Assembly: GCF_037081675.1 (NCBI RefSeq)
Contig: NZ_JAZAQL010000005.1
Location: 248,001 to 312,000 of the forward strand
From: Halorubellus litoreus
Lineage (GTDB): Archaea; Halobacteriota; Halobacteria; Halobacteriales; Natrialbaceae
DNA: 64,000 nucleotides
Direction of reading: 5' to 3'
Shown piece after piece: positions 43,549-51,666 of the stretch. Made by a program: the position numbers and the translations under genes. The notes below the pieces were generated by a model. The model was not told the DNA's origin and did not search any database. It was given only the letters and a program-made list of their open reading frames with translations. Every line of letters begins with the position of its first letter. Positions within the stretch are counted from its first letter, which is position 1.

Positions 43549-44420
43549 ACGAAGGCAACCTAGTCAAAGACGAAGGGACCGAGAATATTCTTGGATTAGA
43601 GGGGTACCATCTCTTACCGGGAGATCTTCCACTTCACGAGTTCTACATGGACGAACTGCATTACTTTTCAAAATGCTTGATTGATTCCGCTCTCAAAACC
43701 CACACCAACGCCAAAACCACTGACTTTAGTGCTTATTGGGGCTGGACAGCGGCGCTGGTGAGTCACACCGAACGAAATCAGGATTTTGAGAGGTATCAGG
43801 AAATCCTTAGAGATTACTACTATCTTGTCCACTCTGCTCTCGTATCAGAACGACATTCCCGTCTTGTCCGGGAGAACCATGATCTTCATATGACTCTCTC
43901 AAGACTCAACCCTAGTTTGGAAGAAGTCACCAGAGGCTCTGGACTGCCTTTGGCCGCAACCTTTGGATTTTCCGTATTAGAAGGACTACTAAAACGTCGC
44001 TGTAGCGACCTAAGCCCCGATACTGGTATTAATGTCTGGAGCGGTTTTGAGAAGTTGATTGATGATTCTGATGTCTCACCAGTCGTGAAAGAAGTTTTAC
44101 AAACGATAGACGACCTCGATAGATACGACCGGCAAGTACTGGAGCGTAAAATGTCTGGAGTCCCCGATTTATCCGATAAGGATAGTTTGCTGTGGCTAGT
44201 CAAAGAACAGCGCAATTACAACGTCCACGGGGAGGGAAGCACACAGGCGATTGGTTCTCTTGTTCTAACCCTGTGTTCGTTAGTGCTTCTTGACGAACTT
44301 GCAACCTGCAACTACCAAGAAACACGAACAGAGGTTCTACAGGATATGCAACACAGCCAAAGCACGCCGATGATACACTCGAAGTCTCCGAGAGCGTTTT
44401 ATCCTGTTGAAGTTCTCTAA
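43488..44420 (+). CDS. Uncharacterised protein with HEPN-like Rx4H motif, in low-GC island
   Basis: This 310-residue cytosolic protein is mostly helical. Near the C-terminus it has LLWLVKEQRNYNVHGEGSTQ, an Rx4H arrangement (R242, H247) followed by a hydrophobic helix. That is the signature of HEPN domains, which include toxin and defence RNases. An earlier helix (AATFGFSVLEGLLKRRC, about 156-172) fits the first HEPN helices. The N-terminal half is unassigned. Codon use is far less GC-biased than the surrounding chromosome, and the gene lies beside tRNA-Val with a displaced tRNA fragment, both signs of transfer. A role in antiviral or plasmid defence is an inference. Other HEPN proteins are not RNases. 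Confidence 0.7.
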   Translation: MRDSSRQILDEKVDEFIKTIDEGNLVKDEGTENILGLEGYHLLPGDLPLHEFYMDELHYFSKCLIDSALKTHTNAKTTDFSAYWGWTAALVSHTERNQDFERYQEILRDYYYLVHSALVSERHSRLVRENHDLHMTLSRLNPSLEEVTRGSGLPLAATFGFSVLEGLLKRRCSDLSPDTGINVWSGFEKLIDDSDVSPVVKEVLQTIDDLDRYDRQVLERKMSGVPDLSDKDSLLWLVKEQRNYNVHGEGSTQAIGSLVLTLCSLVLLDELATCNYQETRTEVLQDMQHSQSTPMIHSKSPRAFYPVEVL

Positions 44421-44591
44421 CCCGGGTTGCGCAATCCGTTACAGAAATTAGCACTGTTAACTCTGACTCTCAGCCAGAATTTTCGCAGAGGTGGTTACTT
44501 AAAATTCGCTTGCTGGCGCTCGGCGATGTTCTAACTGGTGGGGATTACTGCATCGAGTTGGTTGTTCCCTCTCCCCGCTCGATGCGCTGGT

Positions 44592-44768
44592 TCACTCAGC
44601 TTCACACACTACCTCACGGAGTTCCGCGTAGAGTTCCAGAGGGTTCTCCCGTAGTTCCACGTCAGTCGTGAGTTCCTCCTCGACCTTCCGTCGAACTAGG
44701 AAAACAGCTTGGTAACAGAGTCTCCCATCGATGTTTCGTGCGCTCGATGTGTAATGGATCGGTAGATT
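44592..44768 (-). pseudogene. C-terminal fragment of an unidentified protein
   Basis: The minus-strand frame is open from 44768 (after a TAG) to TGA at 44592-44594, with no start codon. The translation is protein-like, including VFLVRRKVEEELTTDVELRE and NPLELYAELREVV, a typical charged helix pattern. The intact relative is not recognised. A decayed gene of the island is the simplest reading. Confidence 0.3.
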
Positions 44769-44918
44769 CTAGGATGTGGCATGTCTCCTTAGGAGTGAAT
44801 CCCCATACAGTTCTGTGGTGCGACAGGAAAAGCAGCCCCGCAGTTCAAGTGAAAGTGCCGAAAGGACAAAACCCGGATACAGATCCGGGGTCAGTTCCTT
44901 GAGAAACGTGTGCGGCGC

Positions 44919-44942
44919 AAGCGGGTTGGGGCGGATTTGAAC
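44919..44942. repeat. Displaced copy of the tRNA-Val 3' end (att-like)
   Basis: Bases 44923-44942 are identical to 45062-45081, the acceptor and T-stem 3' part of tRNA-Val. The flanking four bases match at three of four positions. Such 3'-end duplications are left by tyrosine integrases that use tRNA genes as attachment sites. Only about 119 bp separate the copies, so any element has been lost or reduced. Confidence 0.6.
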
Positions 44943-45060
44943 TGAAGCAGACGTGCTCTCCCTGCGTTCGCTGCGCGCGACTGCTAGGGTTCAAATCACG
45001 CCATCAACGTTCTCCCACGAACGCGACTCGCTACGCTCGTCGATCTGTTCGCGCGAGAAG

Positions 45061-45134
45061 TGGGTTGGGGCGGATTTGAACCGCCGGCCTCCTCCATGTC
45101 AAGGAGGTGTCATAACCAACTAGACCACCAACCC
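45061..45134 (-). tRNA. tRNA-Val (anticodon GAC)
   Basis: The minus strand folds as a complete 74-nt tRNA: acceptor GGGTTGG with CCAACCC, D-arm GTC/GAC, anticodon stem CCTCC/GGAGG with loop TTGACAT (anticodon GAC at positions 34-36), five-base variable region, T-arm GGCGG-TTCAAAT-CCGCC and discriminator A. There is no intron and CCA is not encoded. It reads GUC and GUU codons. Confidence 0.95.
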
Positions 45135-45220
45135 AGGTGGCGTCGGTCTTCCCTGCACTCGTTCGTTGCCCGGGACGTTAAAAAAGGGTTTCGAATCGGT
45201 CGCCGTGTGGTGAATCGTCG

Positions 45221-45940
45221 CTACCGGGTCACGTGCACCGGCACCTCGACGGATTCCGTCGCGCCCGCATCGTCGGTCACCGACAGCGTCACCCGGTAGT
45301 TCCCGCGCCGTCGGAACACGTGCTCGGTGACCGCGCCAGACCGCGTCCCCCCGCGGAACCGCCACTCGTAGCCCACGACGTCCCCGTCCTCGTCCCACGA
45401 GTCCCGAGCGTCGAACGTCACCCGCTCACCCACGCGAACGATGTACCCGTCGTCGTACGTCCGCGCCGGCGACACGTCGTGCACCGGCGTCGGCGGCTCG
45501 TTGTCCCGGTCGCGCCCGAGCACGTGGAGGTCGACGCTCGCGGACGCGGCTCGGCCCGCTTCGTCCGTCACCGCGAGCACGACGGGCTCGACGCCGCCGG
45601 CGCGCTCGAACGCGTGATGCACGCGCTCGCCGTCGATGGCTTCACCAGCAACCGTCCACGTGTAGGATTCGACCGGCGCCGTCGACTCGGTGCCCGAGGC
45701 GTCGAAGGTGAGTGCGTCGCCCGCGCGCACGACGAGGTCACCGTCCTCGCGTCGGGCGCCGACGACCGCTATGTCGGGGTGGACGTGGTCGCGACCGCAG
45801 TCCTCGCCCGGCGCGTTCCGGCCTGATTCTCCTGGTTCGTCGCCGGGCGTGCGGTCGAGGACGCCGAGACCGGTCGCGCCGGCGGCCGCGGTACCGGCGT
45901 GTTCGAGGACGCTCCGTCGAGTCAGCGTGCGTTCGAGCAT
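45221..45940 (-). CDS. Secreted PKD-domain protein (Tat-like signal)
   Basis: This 239-residue protein has an N-terminal twin-arginine-like signal (LTRRSVLEHAGTAAAGATG, residues 5-23) and two Ig/PKD-type domains (about 55-130, YTWTVAGEAIDGERVHHAFE; and 145-235, YEWRFRGGTRSG, with LSVTDDAG as in PKD). No catalytic domain is present, so it is probably a small surface or extracellular binding protein. ATG 45940 is chosen over the in-frame 45973 because the twin-arginine motif then sits near the N-terminus. It is divergent from the trp operon and adjacent to tRNA-Val. Confidence 0.75.
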   Translation of the reverse strand: MLERTLTRRSVLEHAGTAAAGATGLGVLDRTPGDEPGESGRNAPGEDCGRDHVHPDIAVVGARREDGDLVVRAGDALTFDASGTESTAPVESYTWTVAGEAIDGERVHHAFERAGGVEPVVLAVTDEAGRAASASVDLHVLGRDRDNEPPTPVHDVSPARTYDDGYIVRVGERVTFDARDSWDEDGDVVGYEWRFRGGTRSGAVTEHVFRRRGNYRVTLSVTDDAGATESVEVPVHVTR

Positions 45941-46077
45941 GACGCCGACGCTGGCCGCCCCATCCGCCTTCAACCCTCGGCGCCGCGCGGTCGGGTCCCT
46001 CGCGGCCCAATCGCGACCCAGTCGCGTGGCGTGCTAGCATCCGACGATGCCTCGCACCGTCGATACGCTTAAGTGAA

Positions 46078-46093
46078 TGTACGGATTTGTACA
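46078..46093. promoter_or_regulatory. TGTAC inverted repeat upstream of trpD, candidate operator
   Basis: TGTAC (46078-46082) and GTACA (46089-46093) are perfect inverted arms around six bases. The site is 34 bp before the trpD ATG and just after a TATA-like CTTAAGT (about 46068-46074), so a bound protein would overlap the transcription start. The half site resembles the TGTACA TRP box bound by TrpY in Methanothermobacter. That this haloarchaeon uses a related regulator is an inference. Confidence 0.45.
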
Positions 46094-46126
46094 TCGTAAG
46101 ACGAAGCCGTTCATTAGTGATTCACT

Positions 46127-47158
46127 ATGCAGGACTACATCGAGCGCGTGACCGACGGCACCGACCTCACACAGGACCAGGCCCGCGACGCCGCCACCGC
46201 GGTGTTCGAGGACGCCACCGACGCACAGATCGGCGCGCTGCTCTCGGGGCTCCGCGCGAAGGGCGAGACCGAGGCCGAGATCGCCGGGTTCGCCGAAGGG
46301 ATGCGCGACGCCGCCCGAACCATCCAGCCCGACCGCGCCCCGCTCGTCGACACGTGCGGGACCGGCGGCGACGACTACGACACCATCAACGTCTCCACCA
46401 CGAGCGCGATGGTCGCCGCCGGCGCCGGCGTCCCCGTCGCCAAACACGGCAACTACTCCGTCTCCTCCTCCTCCGGCAGCGCCGACGTCCTCGAGGAGGC
46501 CGGCGTCGACGTCGACGCGGAACCGCCGGCGGTCGAATCCCAGATAGAGGCCGACGGCGTCGGCTTCATGCTCGCGACCGTCTTCCACCCCGCGATGAAG
46601 GCCGTCATCGGCCCGCGGAAGGAACTCGGGATGCGCACCGTGTTCAACGTCCTCGGGCCGCTCACGAACCCGGCGGGCGCGAACGCGCAGGTCGTCGGCG
46701 TCTACGACCCCGACCTCGTCCCCGTCCTCGCGAGAGCGCTCGCGCGGATGGACGTCGAGCGCGCGCTCGTCGTCCACGGCAGCGGCATGGACGAGATAGC
46801 CATCCACGACGAGACCGTCGTCGCCGAGGTCACCGGCGACGAGATATCCGAGTACACGCTCACGCCCGAAGACCTCGGCCTCGAACGCGCCCCCGTCGAG
46901 GCGGTCGCCGGCGGCACGCCCACCGAGAACGCCGCGGACATGACGGGCATCCTCGAAGGTGACGTGACGGGCGCGAAGCGAGACATCATCCTCGCGAACG
47001 CGGGCGCCGCCATCTACGTCGCCGGCGAGGCCGAGTCGCTCACGGACGGCGTCGCGGCGGCGCGCGAGGCCATCGAGTCCGGCGCGGCCGCGTCGAAGCT
47101 CGCGGACCTCCAGGGCGAGGCATCGACCGCCGCGACGGCCGAAGCGGGCGCGGACTAG
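46127..47158 (+). CDS. trpD: Anthranilate phosphoribosyltransferase
   Basis: This 343-residue enzyme transfers phosphoribose from PRPP to anthranilate, the second step of tryptophan synthesis from chorismate. The PRPP-binding glycine loop DTCGTGGDDYDTINVSTTSA lies near residues 76-95. VAKHGNYSVSSSSGSADVLE, the anthranilate-site FHPAMK, and ELGMRTVFNVLGPLTNPA follow, all diagnostic. The metal-site DE of LVVHGSGMDEIA is present. It is the first gene of trpDFEG. The stop is followed by trpF after 2 bp. ATG 46127 starts the usual helical N-terminal domain (MQDYIERVTDG). Confidence 0.96.
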   Translation: MQDYIERVTDGTDLTQDQARDAATAVFEDATDAQIGALLSGLRAKGETEAEIAGFAEGMRDAARTIQPDRAPLVDTCGTGGDDYDTINVSTTSAMVAAGAGVPVAKHGNYSVSSSSGSADVLEEAGVDVDAEPPAVESQIEADGVGFMLATVFHPAMKAVIGPRKELGMRTVFNVLGPLTNPAGANAQVVGVYDPDLVPVLARALARMDVERALVVHGSGMDEIAIHDETVVAEVTGDEISEYTLTPEDLGLERAPVEAVAGGTPTENAADMTGILEGDVTGAKRDIILANAGAAIYVAGEAESLTDGVAAAREAIESGAAASKLADLQGEASTAATAEAGAD

Positions 47159-47160
47159 CG

Positions 47161-47847
47161 ATGACGCGCACGAAGGTCTGTGGACTGACGCGCGAGGCGG
47201 ACGTCGACCAGGCGGTCGACGCCGGCGCGGACGCGCTCGGGTTCGTCGTCGACGTCCCCGTGGACACGCCCCGGGAACTCGCCGCGGAGCGCGCCGCGGA
47301 ACTCGTCGGTCGCGTCCCGCCGTTCGCGACGACCGTGCTGGTGACGATGCCGACCGCACCGCAGCGCGCGGTCGACCTCGTCGCGCGCGTCGACCCGGAC
47401 GTCGTCCAGTGCCACGGCGACCTGTCGCCGGGCGACGTCGCGTACCTCCGGTCGCGCGTCGACGCTCGCGTCCTGAAGGCCGTGGACGCGGACGACGTCG
47501 AGACCGCGAGGCGGTACGCGGACGTCGTGGACGCACTCCTCGTGGACTCCGCGGACGCGGACGGCGGCGGCGGCACGGGCGAGACCCACGACTGGGAGCG
47601 GACGCGCGACGCCGTTCGCGACCTCGACGCGCCGGTCGTCCTCGCGGGCGGGTTGACGCCGGGGAACGTCGCGAGCGCCATCGACGTCGTCGACCCGTTC
47701 GCGGTGGACGTCGCCAGCGGCGTCGAAGCCAGCGGTGGCGTGAAGGACCACGACCGCGTCCGCGAGTTCGTCGACGCGGTCGGTGCGGCGACGCGCGCAG
47801 CACGCGAGGACGCCGCCGGCGACGTCGACGACGAGGTGGCGGCGTGA
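47161..47847 (+). CDS. trpF: Phosphoribosylanthranilate isomerase
   Basis: This 228-residue TIM-barrel enzyme converts N-(5'-phosphoribosyl)anthranilate to CdRP, the third step of tryptophan synthesis. The N-terminal catalytic Cys is in TKVCGLTREADVDQA (C7). Other family blocks are ADALGFVVDVPVDTPREL, VVQCHGDLS, the catalytic Asp region LLVDSADADGGGGTGETHDW, and the phosphate loop VLAGGLTPGNV with VDVASGVEASGGVKD at the end. It follows trpD by two bases and overlaps trpE by four (GTGA), so translation is coupled. Confidence 0.96.
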   Translation: MTRTKVCGLTREADVDQAVDAGADALGFVVDVPVDTPRELAAERAAELVGRVPPFATTVLVTMPTAPQRAVDLVARVDPDVVQCHGDLSPGDVAYLRSRVDARVLKAVDADDVETARRYADVVDALLVDSADADGGGGTGETHDWERTRDAVRDLDAPVVLAGGLTPGNVASAIDVVDPFAVDVASGVEASGGVKDHDRVREFVDAVGAATRAAREDAAGDVDDEVAA

Positions 47848-49589
47848 CCGACGACCGCGCGGCGGGTGACAGCGACGCGAGCGACGAGTCGACGGACGGC
47901 GTCTCGCTGGCGCCGGACCGCGAGTCCTTCGGGACGATCGCCGAGCACGCGCTCCGCGACGGCGGCCCCGCGGTGGTGCGTGCGAGCGTCGAACTGGACG
48001 TCGACGTCACGCCGCTTGGCGCGTACGCGGCGCTGACGGGGCGGACCGCGGACCCGCCGGGGAGCGACGACGACTACGCGTTCCTCCTGGAGAGCGCGGA
48101 GAAGGTCGCGTCGAGCGACCCGGCGGGCGCGTTCCGGCCGAGTGCGGCCGCCGACGAGGACGACGACGCGAGCCGGCACGCGCGCTACTCGTTCGTCGGG
48201 TACGACCCGGCGGCGGTCGTCACCGTCGACGGGCGCGACGTGGACGTGGACGTCCTCGGGAGCGACCGGTACGAGGACCTCGTCGACCCCGAGGGCGCGC
48301 TCGCCGACGCGGCCGCGACCGACGACGGTCCCGGCGAGTCGTCCGCGGACGTCTTCGACCGACTGCGGGCGGCGATGCCCGACGCGGAGACCGCGGGCTT
48401 CCCGACCGGGGACCGCCAGCATCTCCAGGGCGGACTCGTCGGGTTCGTCGGGTACGACGCGGTGTACGACGCGTTCCTCGACGAGGTCGGCGTCGACCGT
48501 CCGGAATCGCGGTTCCCGGACGCGCAGTTCGTGCTGTCGACGAAGACGCTCGTGTTCGACGACGTCGCCGAGTCGCTCGAACTCGTGTTCACGCCCGTGC
48601 TCTCGCCCGAGGAGGACCCCGGGGCCGTCTACGACGTCCTCGAGGGCGAGGCCGAGCGCGTCAGCGAGTGCCTCGCGAACGCCGACGCCCTGGAGACGGG
48701 CGGGTTCGTTCGCGAGCGCGAACGCGCCGGGAGCCGCGAGGCGTACGAGGAGTCGGTCGCGAAGGCGAAGGAGCACGTGCTCGACGGCGACGTCTACCAG
48801 GCCGTGCTCTCGCGGACGCGGGAACTCGACGGCGACGTGGACGCGCTCGGGCTCTACGAGAGCTTGCGCGAAGTGAACCCGTCGCCGTACATGTACCTGC
48901 TCGGGCACGACGACCTGGACGTCGTCGGCGCGAGCCCGGAGACGCTCGTCTCGGTCCGGGGCGACGAGGTCGTCGCGAACCCCATCGCGGGCACCATCGA
49001 GCGCGGCGACAGCCCCGTCGAGGACCGCGCCCTCGCCGGCGAACTGCTCGCGGACGCGAAGGAGCGCGCCGAGCACACGATGCTCGTCGACCTCGCGCGG
49101 AACGACGTCCGGCGCGTGAGCGAGTCGGGGAGCGTGCGCGTCGAGGAGTTCATGAACGTCCTCAAGTACAGTCACGTCCAGCACATCGAGTCCACCGTCA
49201 CGGGCGAGCTCGCGCCAGATGCGGACGCGTTCGACGCCACCCGTGCGAGCTTCCCCGCGGGGACGCTCTCGGGCGCGCCGAAGATCCGCGCGATGGAGGT
49301 CGTGGACGCGCTCGAGGAGGACCCGCGGGGCGTCTACGGCGGCGGCGTCGGGTACTACTCGTGGACGGGCGACGCGGACGTCGCCATCGTCATCCGGACC
49401 GCGACCGTCGAGGACGAGGGCGAGTTCGACCGCGTCACCGTACGCGCCGGTGCGGGCGTCGTCGCGGACAGCGACCCGGCGAGCGAGTACGAGGAGACGG
49501 AACAGAAGATGCAGGGCGTCCTCGACGCGCTCGACCGCATCACGACCGAACCCGAGGACGACGTCCCGCCACCGGAGGTGTCGCGATGA
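47844..49589 (+). CDS. trpE: Anthranilate synthase component I
   Basis: This 581-residue aminase-lyase makes anthranilate from chorismate with ammonia from TrpG. The C-terminal chorismate-binding domain is complete: YEESVAKAKEHVLDGDVYQAV, NPSPYMYLLG, GASPETLVSVRG, ANPIAGTIERG, AEHTMLVDLARNDVRRVSE, KYSHVQHIESTVTGEL, FPAGTLSGAPKIRAMEV and GVVADSDPASEYEETEQK. The N-terminal regulatory domain contains a SFVGYDP segment but carries long acidic insertions (for example AADEDDDASRHA). Tryptophan feedback at an N-terminal site is expected but not directly visible. The GTG start at 47844 overlaps the trpF stop. The end overlaps trpG (ATGA). Confidence 0.96.
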   Translation: MTDDRAAGDSDASDESTDGVSLAPDRESFGTIAEHALRDGGPAVVRASVELDVDVTPLGAYAALTGRTADPPGSDDDYAFLLESAEKVASSDPAGAFRPSAAADEDDDASRHARYSFVGYDPAAVVTVDGRDVDVDVLGSDRYEDLVDPEGALADAAATDDGPGESSADVFDRLRAAMPDAETAGFPTGDRQHLQGGLVGFVGYDAVYDAFLDEVGVDRPESRFPDAQFVLSTKTLVFDDVAESLELVFTPVLSPEEDPGAVYDVLEGEAERVSECLANADALETGGFVRERERAGSREAYEESVAKAKEHVLDGDVYQAVLSRTRELDGDVDALGLYESLREVNPSPYMYLLGHDDLDVVGASPETLVSVRGDEVVANPIAGTIERGDSPVEDRALAGELLADAKERAEHTMLVDLARNDVRRVSESGSVRVEEFMNVLKYSHVQHIESTVTGELAPDADAFDATRASFPAGTLSGAPKIRAMEVVDALEEDPRGVYGGGVGYYSWTGDADVAIVIRTATVEDEGEFDRVTVRAGAGVVADSDPASEYEETEQKMQGVLDALDRITTEPEDDVPPPEVSR

Positions 49590-50260
49590 GGGTCCTGTTC
49601 GTCGACAACTTCGACTCGTTCACGTACAACCTCGTCGAGTACGTCGAATCGTCGCTGCTCGCGACGCGCCCCGCCGCGGACGTCGCGGTCGAGGTCGTCC
49701 GGAACACCGCGACCGTCGACGACGTCCGCGCGTTCGACCCGGACGCCATCGTCGTCTCGCCGGGGCCGGGGCACCCGAAGAACGAGCGCGACGTCGGCGT
49801 GACGATGGACGTCTTCCGCGACGTCAGCCCGGACGTGCCGACGCTCGGCGTCTGCCTCGGGCTCGAAGCCGCGGTCTACGAGTACGGCGGGACGGTCGGT
49901 CGTGCGCCCGAGCCAGTCCACGGGAAGGCGTGGCCGATCGCGCACGACGGCCGCGGCGTCTTCGCGGGCATCGAGCAGGGGTTCTCCGCTGGCCGCTATC
50001 ACTCGCTCGTCGCGAGCGAGATCCCCGAGTGCTTCGAGGTGTCGGCGACGACCGACCACAGCGACGAGGGGCCGAGCGGCGTGGACGTCGCGACCGACGG
50101 CGGCGTCCGCGCGGGCGCGGCGCGCGGCGACGGCGACGCGCTCGTCATGGGCGTCCGCCACCGCGAACACCCCATCTCGTGCGTGCAGTTCCACCCGGAG
50201 TCGGTACTCACGGGTCGGGGACACGACGTCGTCGAGAACTTCCTCTCGCTCGTCGACTGA
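49586..50260 (+). CDS. trpG: Anthranilate synthase component II (glutamine amidotransferase)
   Basis: This 224-residue class I glutamine amidotransferase feeds ammonia to TrpE. It starts LFVDNFDSFTYNLVEYV. The nucleophile C90 is in LGVCLGLEA, the catalytic His/Glu pair is in CVQFHPESVLT near the C-terminus, and the oxyanion-strand motif VVSPGPGHPKN is present. The ATG at 49586 overlaps the trpE stop, keeping the two subunits in step. It closes the trpDFEG operon. In other haloarchaea trpCBA is a separate operon, and it is not in this window. Confidence 0.96.
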   Translation: MRVLFVDNFDSFTYNLVEYVESSLLATRPAADVAVEVVRNTATVDDVRAFDPDAIVVSPGPGHPKNERDVGVTMDVFRDVSPDVPTLGVCLGLEAAVYEYGGTVGRAPEPVHGKAWPIAHDGRGVFAGIEQGFSAGRYHSLVASEIPECFEVSATTDHSDEGPSGVDVATDGGVRAGAARGDGDALVMGVRHREHPISCVQFHPESVLTGRGHDVVENFLSLVD

Positions 50261-50312
50261 CCGCGTCGACCGTCCGCTGAGAGGATTGCTCCGCTACGTC
50301 TTCGGTGAGTCC

Positions 50313-50549
50313 CTACGCCAGGAGCGATGCGACGTCGACGACAGTGGTTCCGGGGAGGCCCAGCGGGTCGAAGTCGAACAGGACGTTCAGCGCGTACAGG
50401 ATGCCGAGGACGATCGCGGCGACGATACCGACGCGGATGGCGATGGCGACCGCGACGCGCACGAGCAGCACGACGACGACGAGCACGACGAGCGCGATGA
50501 CCGCGAGCGCGAGCGCGTCGAACCCGAAGGCCACCTGGAGTGGGAACAT
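50313..50549 (-). CDS. Small hydrophobic membrane protein
   Basis: This 78-residue protein (MFPLQVAFGFDALALAVIAL...) is almost wholly hydrophobic between residues 8 and 60, forming two long Val/Ile/Ala-rich helices, with a polar C-terminus (DFDPLGLPGTTVVDVASLLA). ATG 50549 is preferred to 50576. The function is unknown. It is convergent with trpG, 52 bp apart. Confidence 0.6.
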   Translation of the reverse strand: MFPLQVAFGFDALALAVIALVVLVVVVLLVRVAVAIAIRVGIVAAIVLGILYALNVLFDFDPLGLPGTTVVDVASLLA

Positions 50550-50700
50550 ACCCGATTCCAGACCCACGGCGGGCATAAGTTTGTGGGCAAGGATGGGTGG
50601 TCGACGGTGCGCTGAACGCTCCGAACTCGGTTCGATGGCGCGTCGGGACCGCGCCGAGGCGACGCGAGGAACTATGTAGGAGACGCGTCAAACGGTTGGG

Positions 50701-51414
50701 ATGAAACGACGTGGGGTGTTCGAGCTGGTCGGTGCAGCCGCCATCGGCAGCATCGCGGGGTACTACGCCGGGGCGAAGGAGCTACTCGGAATCCAGTCGT
50801 CGACGCCCGCGCTCGCCTCGTCGAGGGGGCCGGAGACGAGCACGGAACCGGCGTCGGACGGGGGTGGCGGGCCGCGGACGACGAACGGGGCGTTCGTCGA
50901 CGAGTTCGAGCGCGAGCGCGTCGACCCGCTGGTCGCGGTCGACGGCTCGGTCGACGAGTGGGCAGTCGAGGACGGACTCGACGGCGAGAGCCTGACCGGG
51001 TCCGACGTCGCGAGCAGCGTCGCGTACGACCCCGGAACGTACGAGTGGACGGGCGACCGCCGCATCGCGGTGGCGTTCGAGGTGAACGACGCCTACGAGA
51101 AGGGGTCGGCGCTCGTCGACTTCTACGCGGACGACGTCCGCTGGCAGGCCGACTGCGGGGTGGCAGCGGGGGAGTTCGTCCTCCGGAAGTCAGACGCCAG
51201 CCGCGCGCCGCAACGCGTCGATCTGGAGCTCGACGCACGCGCCGAACACGAACTGGTCGTCGACGTCACCGGTGCGACCGTCGCGGTGACCGTGGACGGC
51301 GACCGCGTCACCGAGTACGAGGCCGCGTCGCCGCTCGGTCCCGGAACCGTCGGATTCAGCGTCCGCGACGACACGGAGACGGCCTTCGACAACGTCCGCG
51401 TCGAGGACCGCTGA
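50701..51414 (+). CDS. Secreted or membrane-anchored protein with concanavalin-like domain
   Basis: This 237-residue protein has an N-terminal hydrophobic signal/anchor (residues 6-24, VFELVGAAAIGSIAGYYAG), a Ser/Gly/Pro linker, and from about residue 62 a beta-rich domain. Phrases such as RIAVAFEVNDAYEKGSALVD, VTVDGDRVTEYEAASP and VGFSVRDDTETAFDNVRVED recall the LamG/keto-disaccharide-hydrolase-like jelly roll. No catalytic residues can be assigned. It stands alone between the small membrane gene and nrdJ. Confidence 0.7.
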   Translation: MKRRGVFELVGAAAIGSIAGYYAGAKELLGIQSSTPALASSRGPETSTEPASDGGGGPRTTNGAFVDEFERERVDPLVAVDGSVDEWAVEDGLDGESLTGSDVASSVAYDPGTYEWTGDRRIAVAFEVNDAYEKGSALVDFYADDVRWQADCGVAAGEFVLRKSDASRAPQRVDLELDARAEHELVVDVTGATVAVTVDGDRVTEYEAASPLGPGTVGFSVRDDTETAFDNVRVEDR

Positions 51415-51629
51415 CCGCGCCGCCGGGGCCTGCTCGCCGCCGCCATCGGTGGCCGCGAACCGCGAGGCGGTCGCCGCCACGCCCGTCCACTTTCACTTCG
51501 GTTTGGGAGGGTTCAAGTCGCTCGCTCCCGAAGCGTCTGACAGAGATGATCCCGAGTGTCCGGTAGCGACAGCGCCCCAATTAAAACAGGGTTGTGTAAC
51601 ATCAATCGGAGTAGAAATCCGACCATTTA

Positions 51630-51649
51630 TGGTACCCTCGCGTGTACCA
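51630..51649. promoter_or_regulatory. Inverted repeat in the nrdJ promoter
   Basis: TGGTAC (51630-51635) and GTACCA (51644-51649) are perfect arms around eight bases, directly after the TATA-like CATTTAT (51624-51630). A protein bound here would overlap the transcription start. It is a candidate operator controlling ribonucleotide reductase. Confidence 0.4.
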
Positions 51650-51666
51650 AATCTTCGTCTCGAACG

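Larger units (their letters stand above)
44421..45060. other. Gene-poor island segment with degraded coding traces
   Basis: About 640 bp without an intact gene. It contains a 58-codon minus-strand fragment (44592-44768), a perfect 7-bp hairpin CCCGGAT/ATCCGGG (44872-44889), and a plus-strand frame that reads protein-like (PAVQVKVPKGQNPDTDPG) up to a TGA at 44900-44902. A displaced copy of the tRNA-Val 3' end follows. It looks like an eroded mobile element. Confidence 0.4.

Noticed and set aside
44948..45060. Second tRNA between the two copies of the tRNA-Val 3' end
   Set aside because: A GGTTCAAATC string occurs at about 44990, but the flanks do not form the T-stem or any other arm.
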